From: Amycolatopsis marina
GTDB lineage: Bacteria > Actinomycetota > Actinomycetes > Mycobacteriales > Pseudonocardiaceae
Reading direction: 5' to 3'
Assembly: GCF_900111885.1 (NCBI RefSeq)
Contig: NZ_FOKG01000009.1
Coordinates: 124,001-188,000 of the forward strand
DNA: 64,000 nucleotides
The notes under the pieces were generated by a model. It made no database searches and had not been told where the DNA came from. It worked only from the letters and a program-made list of their open reading frames with translations. Shown piece by piece: positions 56,813 to 64,000 of the stretch (the first letter of the stretch is position 1; the number at the start of each line of letters is the position of its first letter). Position numbers and translations under genes: made by a program.

Positions 56813-57457
56813 CTACCCGGGGGTGTCGTGTGCCGCGATTCCGTCGTACATCACGCGGCGTATCGCTTCGCTGAGTTGGCGTTGGTGCGCGGGCTCGGGC
56901 CGCCGGAGCGAGGAGAGCGCCGCAGCCATGATCATTCCGGTGATGGCGCGGGCAGTGTTGTGGACATCGAGGTCGGCGCGTAGGTAGCCGAGTTCGACGC
57001 CGTGCGCCAGGTAGGCGGCGGTGAGTGTCCCGGCCAGATCGAAGAAGTCGAGGACGCGTTCGGCCATGGCCTTGTCGATCCCGGCGGCTTCGACCAGCAG
57101 CAGCCGGGGGACACGGGGATCTTCGCCGAAGATACGGGCGAGTGATTCGCCGATCCGCGCGGTCTGTTCACGGTAGTCCTCGAGGGTCGACACGGCATCG
57201 GGGGCGTTCTCTGCGGTGAGCGCGGTGCTGATCCGCGCGACCAGGTCGTCGATGACGTGGTCGACGATGTCCCGCTTGTTCTCGAAGTAGCGGTAGAAGG
57301 TGCCGTGTCCGATGCCCAGGCGCGCGGCGATGTCGGCGATGCCGGTGGCGTGATAACCGCGTTCGGCGAAGCACTCGAATGCCGCGTCGATGATTTCGCG
57401 GCGCAGCTCCTGCTTCTTCCGTTCGGCGCGGCTGAGTGGTCGGGCACTGGAGGTCAT
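56813..57457 (-). CDS. TetR-family regulator beside the monooxygenase
   Basis: A 214-residue TetR regulator with an N-terminal HTH (REIIDAAFECFAERGYHATG, then RLGIGHGTFYRYFENKRDIV) and a helical ligand domain ending with an AITGMIMAAALSSLRRPEP helix. ATG 57457 fits the family (MTSSARPLSRAERKKQE); no ribosome site is seen. It is divergent from the Baeyer-Villiger-type monooxygenase with 80 bp between starts, an arrangement like ethR-ethA. It probably represses the monooxygenase and itself through the repeats in between. Confidence 0.86.
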   Translation of the reverse strand: MTSSARPLSRAERKKQELRREIIDAAFECFAERGYHATGIADIAARLGIGHGTFYRYFENKRDIVDHVIDDLVARISTALTAENAPDAVSTLEDYREQTARIGESLARIFGEDPRVPRLLLVEAAGIDKAMAERVLDFFDLAGTLTAAYLAHGVELGYLRADLDVHNTARAITGMIMAAALSSLRRPEPAHQRQLSEAIRRVMYDGIAAHDTPG

Positions 57458-57482
57458 GGACCGCAGTTTATTGCCAAGGGCC

Positions 57483-57516
57483 GATACCTGACATACCGTT
57501 CCGATACTGATATACA
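57483..57516 (+). promoter_or_regulatory. Monooxygenase promoter with direct repeats
   Basis: A -35 CTGACA (57488-57493) and -10 TATACA (57511-57516), 17 bp apart, form a good promoter reading toward the monooxygenase. Two near-direct repeats, GATACCTGACATAC (57483-57496) and GATACTGATATAC (57503-57515), cover both hexamers. They are the best candidates for the TetR operator. Confidence 0.55.
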
Positions 57517-57537
57517 ATTCCGCAGGAGAGGGTGCGC

Positions 57538-59019
57538 ATGGCCACGCAGTACGACGCGGTGATCGTCGGCGCCGGGTTCGGCGGTCTGGGTGCGGCGATC
57601 CAGCTCAACCGGCTCGGCTACGACAACCTGCTCATCCTCGAACGCGAGGACGACCTCGGCGGCACCTGGCACGTGAACCGGTACCCGGGTCTGGCCGTGG
57701 ACATCCCGTCGTCGACGTACTCCTATTCCTTCGAGCCGAACCCGTACTGGTCGCGGCTGTTCGCGCCAGGTGCGGAGCTGAAGCGCTACGCGGAGCACGT
57801 GGCCGAGAAGTACGGCCTGCGCGGTTCGATCCGCTTCGGGACGGTGGTCACCGGTGCGACCTGGAACGAGAACGAATCGCACTGGCAGGTCGCCATCCAG
57901 GGTGGGAACCGCGTCACGGCGACGTACCTGCTCACCGCGACCGGCTTCCTGTCGCAGCCGAAGACGCCCGACATCGACGGCATCGACAGCTTCCGCGGCA
58001 AGATCATCCACACCACCGCCTGGGACGACGACTACGACCTGACAGGTCAGCGCGCGGCGATCATCGGCACCGGCGCCACCGCCGTGCAGTTGATTCCGGA
58101 GGTGGCCAAGGTCGTCTCGGAGCTGACGGTCTACCAGCGGACTCCGATCTGGGTCAGTCCCAAGCCCGACTACCGCATCCCGAAGGCGTTGCAGCGACTG
58201 TTCGCGACGCTGCCGCCGGTCCAGCAGGCCGTGCGCCAGATCGGCAACTCCATCCTCGAGCTGATGATGATCTCCGGGGTGGTGCACTACAAGGAACTCA
58301 GGATCGCGAACCGTATCGCCGAGCGATGGTGCCGGGCACACCTGTTCCGCCAGGTGCGCGACCCCGAACTGCGCCGCGAACTCACGCCCGACTACTCGTT
58401 CGGCTGTAAGCGGCCCACGTTCTCCAACGACTACTTTCCGACGTTCATCCAGCCGCACGTCCACCTCGAGACGTCGAGCATTGAGCGCATCGACGAGCAC
58501 GGTGTCGTCACCGTCGACGGCAACCGCACCGAGATCGATGTGCTACTGCTGGCCACCGGCTTCAATCTGTGGGACGTCAACTTCCCGGCCATCGAGATCA
58601 TCGGCCGGGACGGGAAGGACCTCGGAAAGTGGTGGCGGGACAACCGCTTCCAGGCCTACGAGGGGGTGACCGTTCCCGGTTTCCCGAACCTGTTGTCGCT
58701 GAACAGCCCCTACTCCTACAGCGGTTTGTCGTACTTCACCACGATCGAGTGCCAGATGAAGCACATGGACCGGCTGTTCACCGCGATGCGCAGGCGCGGC
58801 GCGCACGTTTTCGAGGTCACCCAGGAAGCGAACGACCAGTTCCTCGACCGGATGACGGAGAAGGTGGGCAACTCGGTCTTCTCGCTCGGCCAGTGCGCCA
58901 CCGCGAACAGCTACTACTTCAACCAGCACGGCGAGGCCACGCTGCTTCGCCCGACCTCGACGATCAACGCGCACCGCGAGGCGGCCCGCTTCCCGCTCGA
59001 GGACTACACCTATGCCTAG
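57538..59019 (+). CDS. Flavin-containing Baeyer-Villiger-type monooxygenase
   Basis: A 493-residue flavoprotein monooxygenase using NADPH and oxygen. It has the FAD motif VIVGAGFGGLGAAIQL, LEREDDLGGTWHVNRYPGLA, the BVMO fingerprint FRGKIIHTTAWDDD, and the NADPH motif AAIIGTGATAVQLIPEV, then LLATGFNLWD. Size and start resemble MymA and EthA of mycobacteria. The substrate may be a ketone, a thioamide-like compound or a lipid intermediate; it cannot be set from sequence. ATG 57538 has AGGAGAGG just upstream. Confidence 0.88.
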   Translation: MATQYDAVIVGAGFGGLGAAIQLNRLGYDNLLILEREDDLGGTWHVNRYPGLAVDIPSSTYSYSFEPNPYWSRLFAPGAELKRYAEHVAEKYGLRGSIRFGTVVTGATWNENESHWQVAIQGGNRVTATYLLTATGFLSQPKTPDIDGIDSFRGKIIHTTAWDDDYDLTGQRAAIIGTGATAVQLIPEVAKVVSELTVYQRTPIWVSPKPDYRIPKALQRLFATLPPVQQAVRQIGNSILELMMISGVVHYKELRIANRIAERWCRAHLFRQVRDPELRRELTPDYSFGCKRPTFSNDYFPTFIQPHVHLETSSIERIDEHGVVTVDGNRTEIDVLLLATGFNLWDVNFPAIEIIGRDGKDLGKWWRDNRFQAYEGVTVPGFPNLLSLNSPYSYSGLSYFTTIECQMKHMDRLFTAMRRRGAHVFEVTQEANDQFLDRMTEKVGNSVFSLGQCATANSYYFNQHGEATLLRPTSTINAHREAARFPLEDYTYA

Positions 59020-59050
59020 GGCCCGCATCAACGAACAGTAGGGTCTGCCC

Positions 59051-59746
59051 ATGCCTGGCCGGTTCGCCCAGTTGGAGATCGACGTTCCCGACCCGCCAGA
59101 CGCGGCTGCGTTCTGGGCCTCACTGCTCGACTGGACCACGGTGGGCGCCGACAGCGGCATGGGGGTGGTCCGGCCGCCGGTGTCGGACGGCTGCCCCTGG
59201 GATCTGGTGTTCCTGAAGGAGAACGCGGCGAAGCGTCGAAAGAACCGGCTGCACCTGGATCTCGCGAGTGGGTCACCGGAGCACCAGACCGCCCTCGTGG
59301 CATGGGCGCGCAAGCTGGGGGCCCGGTCCGCCGACATCGGTCAGGGGGACGCGGAACTGCCCTGGGTCGTGCTGGCGGATCCGTGGGGTACCGAGTTCTG
59401 TGTGCTGGAGCCGCGTGCGGACTACCACGGCAGCGGCGCGCTCGCCGCGCTCGTGATCGACAGTCGGGATCCCCCCGCGCTCGCGCGTTACTGGGCCACC
59501 GCAACCGGATGGACCGTCGGGCACACGGCATCGGACTACGCCGGACTCCGCGCGCCGGGCGGACGCGGGCCGTGGCTGGAGTTCGTCCGGGACACCGCCG
59601 ACGCACGACAGGGGCGCAACCGTGTGCGTCCGGTCCTGCTTCCCGGCGATGGCGAGCATGCTTCGGCGGATCCGGAGGGCAACGAGATCGTCCTGCTCCA
59701 CTCCGGAGACGACCCGGACTCGCACTTTCCCGCGAAAAAGCGGTAG
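59051..59746 (+). CDS. Tandem two-module VOC (glyoxalase-like) protein
   Basis: A 231-residue protein with two glyoxalase-like VOC modules (about residues 5-122 and 130-220). The first shows IDVPDPPDAAAFWASLLDW and ends DPWGTEFCVLEP; the second shows VIDSRDPPALARYWATATGW and ends DPEGNEIVLLHS. Function unknown; the family includes antibiotic-resistance and isomerase proteins. TAGGGT (59039-59044) lies 6 nt before the ATG. The last codons, SHFPAKKR and the stop, are encoded within and next to a degenerate copy of the palindrome, so the natural end of the gene appears to have been replaced by repeat DNA. Confidence 0.82.
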   Translation: MPGRFAQLEIDVPDPPDAAAFWASLLDWTTVGADSGMGVVRPPVSDGCPWDLVFLKENAAKRRKNRLHLDLASGSPEHQTALVAWARKLGARSADIGQGDAELPWVVLADPWGTEFCVLEPRADYHGSGALAALVIDSRDPPALARYWATATGWTVGHTASDYAGLRAPGGRGPWLEFVRDTADARQGRNRVRPVLLPGDGEHASADPEGNEIVLLHSGDDPDSHFPAKKR

Positions 59747-59838
59747 GTGTGCGCGCGGGGTATCGCACTTTCCCGGGAAAGTGCGAGGCGTTCCCAGGTC
59801 GCGCCGCCCGCCAACCCGCACTTTCCCGGGAAAGTGCG
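59721..59838. repeat. Palindrome array D (two perfect, one degenerate copy)
   Basis: A copy with three changes (59721-59742) lies at the end of the VOC gene, followed by perfect 22-bp palindromes at 59764-59785 and 59817-59838. Start-to-start distances are both from the set seen elsewhere (43 and 53 bp). The spacers are an S1 type (59743-59763) and an S3 type (59786-59816, sharing AGGCGTTCCCAGGTCG with array C). The array lies between the convergent VOC and subtilase genes. Confidence 0.9.
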
Positions 59839-59846
59839 ATGGACGA

Positions 59847-59883
59847 CGAACGGGGCCCCGCCGTGTCGGCGGAGCCCCGTTCG
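59847..59883. terminator. Strong hairpin between VOC and subtilase genes
   Basis: CGAACGGGGC (59847-59856) pairs with GCCCCGTTCG (59874-59883), and inside it CCGCCG pairs with CGGCGG around a TGT loop, with one mismatch. The 16-bp stem begins 35 bp from the subtilase stop and lies beyond array D from the VOC side. It should end transcription from the subtilase gene and possibly both directions. Confidence 0.75.
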
Positions 59884-59917
59884 CTCGTATCCGTATTCGA
59901 TACCGGGCGCGTCCTCG

Positions 59918-62900
59918 TTACTCGGTGACGTTCTCCACGATCACGTCACCGGAACCGACGAGCACGTTCTCGTCGGTCCGCACCTCGACGTTGCCGAGCA
60001 GGACACGTCCCGCTGTCGGCGTCGTCTTCGCCGTCACGGTGCCGTTCACCGTCCACTCGGAACCACCGGCGCGCACCGCGTCGGCGTCGTCCACCGCGAC
60101 CGTCCCGAACGCCTCGCCGCTGAACACGTCGAGGTAGGAGAACGTGGTGGTGCCCGCGGGAACCGCGTAGCCCTGCACCAGGACGATCCAGGTGCCCGCC
60201 GCCGGGTTGTTGATGACGACCTGCTCCTCGGAGTCGCCGTCGGCGCTCTGCCCGGCCTGACTGCAACTGCCGCTGGTGCAGTTGAACACGGCCAGGTCGA
60301 GGTCCGCGCCGACGTCGGAGGTGCTGCCGATTCGCGCCTTCAGCTGGCTCGCACCGGCCTTCACGTCCACCTGGTACTGCTGCTGCTCGCCGTCAGCGAT
60401 GCTCGGCGTGGCGACCTTGGCGCTGCCCAGAGTCGTACCGGTCGCTCGGCCGGTGATCGGGCCGAACTGGTTCTTCAGCGTGTACTCCCGTGCCACGGGC
60501 GAGTTCAACGCCGCCGACTCGATGGTGTCCGGGTTCGGCGACACCGAGGCGCCGAGCACCGAGGTGGTCAGCGTGTACGGGGCGAACGCGGTGTCGGAGG
60601 TCCTGCGGGCCTCCACCACGATCTCCCACACACCTGGGGTCGGGTTGCTGACGGTGCGGGTGGTCGGATTGCCCACACAGCTCCCGTTGGGAACGACCAC
60701 CGGGTTGTAGCAGCTCAGCGAGGAGTTGCTGTCCACGCCGACGCCGTAGGGGTGGAACCGCAGGAACCGGACCTGGCCCGCGCCGGGAGTGTTGCCGCCG
60801 GCGGTCATGTCCACCTTCAGTGCCGGCGTGTTCGGCCCGACCCTGACGAAGACGCTCGTGGTCTCGTTGCGACCGATCTTGCCGCCGTGCCGCAGTGAGT
60901 ACCCGTTGGCCGCGGTGAAGTCCTCCGCCGCGATCACGGTGTTCAGCGTCTGGTAGTCCAGCCCGTTCGTCGTGGGGCTGTCCAGGTTCAGGATCGCGGA
61001 GTGCGCTCCCTTGGTGCGCGGGTTCACCGTGACCCGGAACTTGGTGGCGTACCCCTTGCGCAGCTGGATGGTCTTCGGCGCGCTGAACGTGCCGTCGTTG
61101 CCCACCCAGCGGGCCCGGTAGGTGACCGGGTGCTCCGGACCGGAGTTACGGGTGAAGGTGTACTCGCGGACAAAGCTGTCGCCCGCCTTGACGCCCTCCC
61201 GGTCGTGGATCCCGACACCGACGCCCGGCGTGGCGAGGAAACCGGACAGTGCCGTGTTCACCGGCACCGACGAGCTGATGTCGACCGTGTCGACACCCGA
61301 CTTGAGCAGGTTCCAGGCCTTGTTGACGTCAATCAGGCCGTTGCCCTGCTCGTAGGCCTGGTAGCCGTCAATGAACCGCGCCGTGCTGCTCATCGCCGAG
61401 CGCAGCTGCACCGGCTTGTGGTCGACGCCACGCGCCTTGGCCGCGCTCACGAGCAGTGCCGCCGCACCGGCGGCCTGCGGGGAGGCCATCGAGGTGCCGT
61501 TGAACATGGCGTAACCCGGCGGCAGGGCATAGGTGCCCGGCACCGGTCCGCCTTCCTGCCAGGTCGGCACCGTCGAGACCGCGGATCCCGGCGCGATGAT
61601 GTTCGGCTTGAAGCCGCCGTCCTCACGCGGCCCGCGCGAGGAGAAGCCGTGCATGTTGTCCCGCGCGGCGGCGTCGGAGCCGTAGTTGCGCTGCCAGCTG
61701 GCCTTGCTGACGTAGGACCCGACGCTCAGCACCTTGCCGGCCACCGAGGGGTCGCCGACCGTGTTCGCCCCGGAACCGGAGTTGCCCGCCGAGATGAACA
61801 TCTGGACGTCGTACGTGTCGATCAGCCGGTCGTAGAGCTCCGCGCGGGCGTTGTTGCCGTCGTTGAGCGCGGGCAGGCCGCCGATCGACATGTTGATCAC
61901 ATCGACGCCCGCGTCCCGGGCGGCGTAGATCATGCCTTCCAGCAGCGCGTGGCTCGTGCAGCCCGCGACGAAAAGGCAGACCCGCACCGACACCAGCTTC
62001 GCGCCGGGTGCGGCGCCGCTCATCTCGCCGCCGAACATGCTGTTGCCCGCGACGATGCCGCCGACGTGCGAACCGTGCGCCCCGGAGACGATGCCGATGT
62101 TGACGACGTTGTTCGCCGGGTCGGTCTGCACCACGAACGGCATGGACTCGCGCACCGGCGTGGACTCGTCGTCCGTGCCGAAGGTGCCGACGTCGTGCTT
62201 GACCTTGTAGTCGGTCATCGCCATGTCGTCGGTGAAGTCCTGGTTCTGGTTCGCGTCGACCCATACCGTGCCGGTGGCCGGGTCCCAGAGCACGCCGAAC
62301 GTGCCGGAGCTGCCCGCCGGGTTGCCGTCCCGGTTGACATCGCTGCCGACCTCGCCGCCGAGGCGGGGGTCGCGCTCGTCGAAGATGCCGAAGCGGTAGT
62401 CACCCGCGGGGGCGTTGTACTCCTGCCCGGCCGCGCTGAAGGCGCCACCGGCGACCTCGGTGGCCATGTTGACCCACGTCGGGTCGTCGTCGTTGTTGAC
62501 GCCGTTCGTGAACCGGCCGTCGGTGTAGGTCACCCAGTCGGTGATCTTGCGCTCACCGGTGCTCGTGGTGTGCAGCGAAGGGTGACCGAGGTCGACACCG
62601 GTGTCGATGATGCCGACGGTCGTGCCGCGGCCGTCCCACTTCGGGTGCTTGTCGGTGAACTGCGCCGCGCCGATCTCGCCGGTCGGCATGTAGGCGTTGT
62701 TCTTCGGGGTGTCCGCGCCGGGTTGCGGCTGCGGGGTGGGGTCGACCTGGCCCTCGGGGCGCGGGTTGGGCAGCGGCACTTCGTCGTCCACGTCGAGCGC
62801 GTCGACACTGGACAGTGCGGCCATCCGCTTGACGTCGTCGACCGGCACCTCGGCGCGGACGTAACCGAGCTCATCGGCCCGGTACTCCACCTTGGCGCCC

Positions 62901-63157
62901 GCACGGGTGAGCTCGTCGGCGCCGCGGGCGGCCTGGCCCGGTTCGGTCGCCACCAGGACGCTGACGGTGCGCTTGCCGCCCTGCTTCGCCTTGGCGATGA
63001 GCTCCTCGTCCTTCTTGCTGATGCCGGGTTCGTCAGCCGGGGCCGGGTCGGCGGCTGCCGTGACCGGCAGGCTGGTGAGCACTGCGCCGGCTACCGCCGC
63101 GCTGAGTGCTATCCCTAAGGCGGCCCGGCCGCGCCGGTGCCATCCACGTGGGGTCAT
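59918..63157 (-). CDS. Large secreted subtilisin-family (S8) protease
   Basis: A 1079-residue exported serine protease. It has a signal peptide (basic start, hydrophobic core, ending AAA before DPAP), an I9-like propeptide to about residue 125, then the S8 domain with Asp in GIIDTGVDLGHP, His in GAHGSHVGGIVAG and Ser in FNGTSMASPQAAG. A long insert (about residues 215-330) separates Asp from His. The last 400 residues form beta-rich domains with PPC-like modules (DLAVFNC...GTWIVLVQGY). The role is extracellular protein breakdown. ATG 63157 has a purine-rich AGGAAGGA upstream. Confidence 0.93.
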   Translation of the reverse strand: MTPRGWHRRGRAALGIALSAAVAGAVLTSLPVTAAADPAPADEPGISKKDEELIAKAKQGGKRTVSVLVATEPGQAARGADELTRAGAKVEYRADELGYVRAEVPVDDVKRMAALSSVDALDVDDEVPLPNPRPEGQVDPTPQPQPGADTPKNNAYMPTGEIGAAQFTDKHPKWDGRGTTVGIIDTGVDLGHPSLHTTSTGERKITDWVTYTDGRFTNGVNNDDDPTWVNMATEVAGGAFSAAGQEYNAPAGDYRFGIFDERDPRLGGEVGSDVNRDGNPAGSSGTFGVLWDPATGTVWVDANQNQDFTDDMAMTDYKVKHDVGTFGTDDESTPVRESMPFVVQTDPANNVVNIGIVSGAHGSHVGGIVAGNSMFGGEMSGAAPGAKLVSVRVCLFVAGCTSHALLEGMIYAARDAGVDVINMSIGGLPALNDGNNARAELYDRLIDTYDVQMFISAGNSGSGANTVGDPSVAGKVLSVGSYVSKASWQRNYGSDAAARDNMHGFSSRGPREDGGFKPNIIAPGSAVSTVPTWQEGGPVPGTYALPPGYAMFNGTSMASPQAAGAAALLVSAAKARGVDHKPVQLRSAMSSTARFIDGYQAYEQGNGLIDVNKAWNLLKSGVDTVDISSSVPVNTALSGFLATPGVGVGIHDREGVKAGDSFVREYTFTRNSGPEHPVTYRARWVGNDGTFSAPKTIQLRKGYATKFRVTVNPRTKGAHSAILNLDSPTTNGLDYQTLNTVIAAEDFTAANGYSLRHGGKIGRNETTSVFVRVGPNTPALKVDMTAGGNTPGAGQVRFLRFHPYGVGVDSNSSLSCYNPVVVPNGSCVGNPTTRTVSNPTPGVWEIVVEARRTSDTAFAPYTLTTSVLGASVSPNPDTIESAALNSPVAREYTLKNQFGPITGRATGTTLGSAKVATPSIADGEQQQYQVDVKAGASQLKARIGSTSDVGADLDLAVFNCTSGSCSQAGQSADGDSEEQVVINNPAAGTWIVLVQGYAVPAGTTTFSYLDVFSGEAFGTVAVDDADAVRAGGSEWTVNGTVTAKTTPTAGRVLLGNVEVRTDENVLVGSGDVIVENVTE

Positions 63158-63408
63158 ACCACGTCCTTCCTCGACGGGTTGGTGAGCGACTTCGGCGAAC
63201 CCGCTTCGCCCCGACAGGGCTCACCGAAGGCAACGGCCAGCCGCACGTCCCCGTTCAGGTGAACGTGCGGCAGACTGTTACGGAGTGTTATCGACGATGT
63301 GGATATTGGCTAGCGTCCAACCGAGCTATAGCCGGTTCTGTTTCGACATCGAGACCAGACTTTCTGCCCGTTGCCAGAAGCCGGAGGAGGTGCTATTGGC
63401 ACGTCTCG
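63158..63408. other. Intergenic region upstream of the subtilase gene
   Basis: No gene is seen here. It holds a possible promoter for the subtilase (minus-strand TTGGAC at 63320-63315) and two overlapping hairpins that cannot form together: CCGCACG/CGTGCGG (63241-63247 with 63264-63270) and CGTTCA/TGAACG (63252-63257 with 63260-63265). Roles are not established. Confidence 0.3.
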
Positions 63409-63909
63409 TCAGCGGTTCCAGAACCAGTCTTTCTGCCGTGCCTGACGCATCGCCTGCCGCTTGCTGTCGGCGGCGAGCCGGTCGAGGTAGAGGATGCCGT
63501 CGAGGTGGTCGGTCTCGTGCTGCAGGCACTGCGCCATGACCCCGCCGCCTTCGACCGTGACCGGCTCGTTGCGCAGATCGACGCCGCGCACGACGGCGTA
63601 GGTGGCGCGGCGGGTCGGGAACCACAACTCCGGGACGGAAAGGCAGCCCTCATCGATGTCGTGGGTCTCCTCGGAGAGTTCCACGATCTCCGGGTTCAGC
63701 ACGTAGCCGTGCTCGCCGTGCACGTCGTAGCTGAACGCGCGCAGGCTCACACCGATCTGCGGGGCGGCAAGACCTGCCCTGCCCTGTGGCTCGACCGTGT
63801 CGAGCAGATCCTGGACCAGCGTCTCCAGTGACTTGTCGAACCGGGTCACCGGGTCGGCGACTGTTTTCAGCACCGGGTCGCCGAAGTAGCGCAGTTCGCG
63901 CAGGGCCAT
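63409..63909 (-). CDS. def: Peptide deformylase
   Basis: Removes the formyl group from the starting Met of new proteins. The 166-residue metalloenzyme has all three motifs: GLAAPQIGV (motif 1), DEGCLSVPE with the metal Cys (motif 2) and LQHETDHLDGILY with the HExxH-type metal site (motif 3). The C-terminal tail (KRQAMRQARQKDWFWNR) is short and basic. ATG 63909 has AAGGA 8 nt upstream; the frame opens to 63990 without family match. The final 91 bases of the window show no gene. Confidence 0.95.
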   Translation of the reverse strand: MALRELRYFGDPVLKTVADPVTRFDKSLETLVQDLLDTVEPQGRAGLAAPQIGVSLRAFSYDVHGEHGYVLNPEIVELSEETHDIDEGCLSVPELWFPTRRATYAVVRGVDLRNEPVTVEGGGVMAQCLQHETDHLDGILYLDRLAADSKRQAMRQARQKDWFWNR

Positions 63910-64000
63910 GGTCAAGATCCTTTCCGCGGGTTGTGGGCAGCTTAGTGATCCGGCTCCCGGCGGCTTCAGGCGTGCATGAACGGCGAACACGTGTGCATGG

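Overview
This window comes from a high-GC actinobacterium, most likely a member of the Pseudonocardiaceae (Amycolatopsis, Prauserella or Saccharomonospora type). The evidence is very high GC third positions, many GTG starts, a PriA-type HisA, a TIGR02234 membrane protein inside the trp cluster, DUF397/XRE pairs, a DUF222-HNH protein, class II DAHP synthase, F420-type enzymes, a PknL/Rv2175c pair, and two polyester hydrolases close to Cut190 of Saccharomonospora viridis. I place it from recognised families only; no search was run.

Layout. 0.25-4 kb: secreted lipase, a 59-residue protein, and a divergent LysR/MFS pair. 4-12.4 kb: a broken-up histidine cluster (hisH, priA, hisF, hisI) with unrelated genes between its members. 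12.4-19.5 kb: a palindrome array, a TetR gene, then trpE, TIGR02234, trpC, trpB, trpA and lgt. 19.5-24.4 kb (minus strand): a dehydrogenase/SDR pair behind a KstR-type operator, and a vitamin B12 ABC transporter (btuF-btuC-btuD) behind a cobalamin riboswitch. 24.6-30.7 kb: gltBD. 31-33.4 kb: a trypsin-like protease and aroG. 33.4-39.3 kb: a WS/DGAT enzyme, an aminotransferase with a YheO/DauR-like regulator, and PknL divergent from its expected substrate Rv2175c. 39.3-41.7 kb: an MFS gene remnant and two tandem PETase-like cutinases. 41.8-48 kb: a LuxR/LAL regulator, an LLM oxidoreductase, a phytoene-desaturase-like enzyme and a polyprenyl diphosphate synthase. 48-64 kb: the largest palindrome array, a PIG-L deacetylase, metF, a DUF885 peptidase, an EamA exporter with a possible attenuator, small enzymes, a LexA-boxed HEPN gene, an ADP-ribosylglycohydrolase relic, a TetR/Baeyer-Villiger monooxygenase pair, a two-module VOC protein, a large subtilase and peptide deformylase.

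How the parts work together. Chorismate supply (aroG), tryptophan and histidine synthesis and glutamate synthase form a core amino-acid block. PriA probably serves both the his and trp pathways, since no trpF is present. Many genes start 6-7 nt after a TANNNT -10 box and look leaderless. The most unusual structure is a family of perfect 22-bp palindromes (nine perfect and two degenerate copies at four sites), mostly linked by three recurring spacer sequences that appear in different combinations and orientations. It resembles a BIME-like mosaic repeat whose function I cannot assign. No tRNA, rRNA, insertion sequence, CRISPR array or cas gene was recognised.
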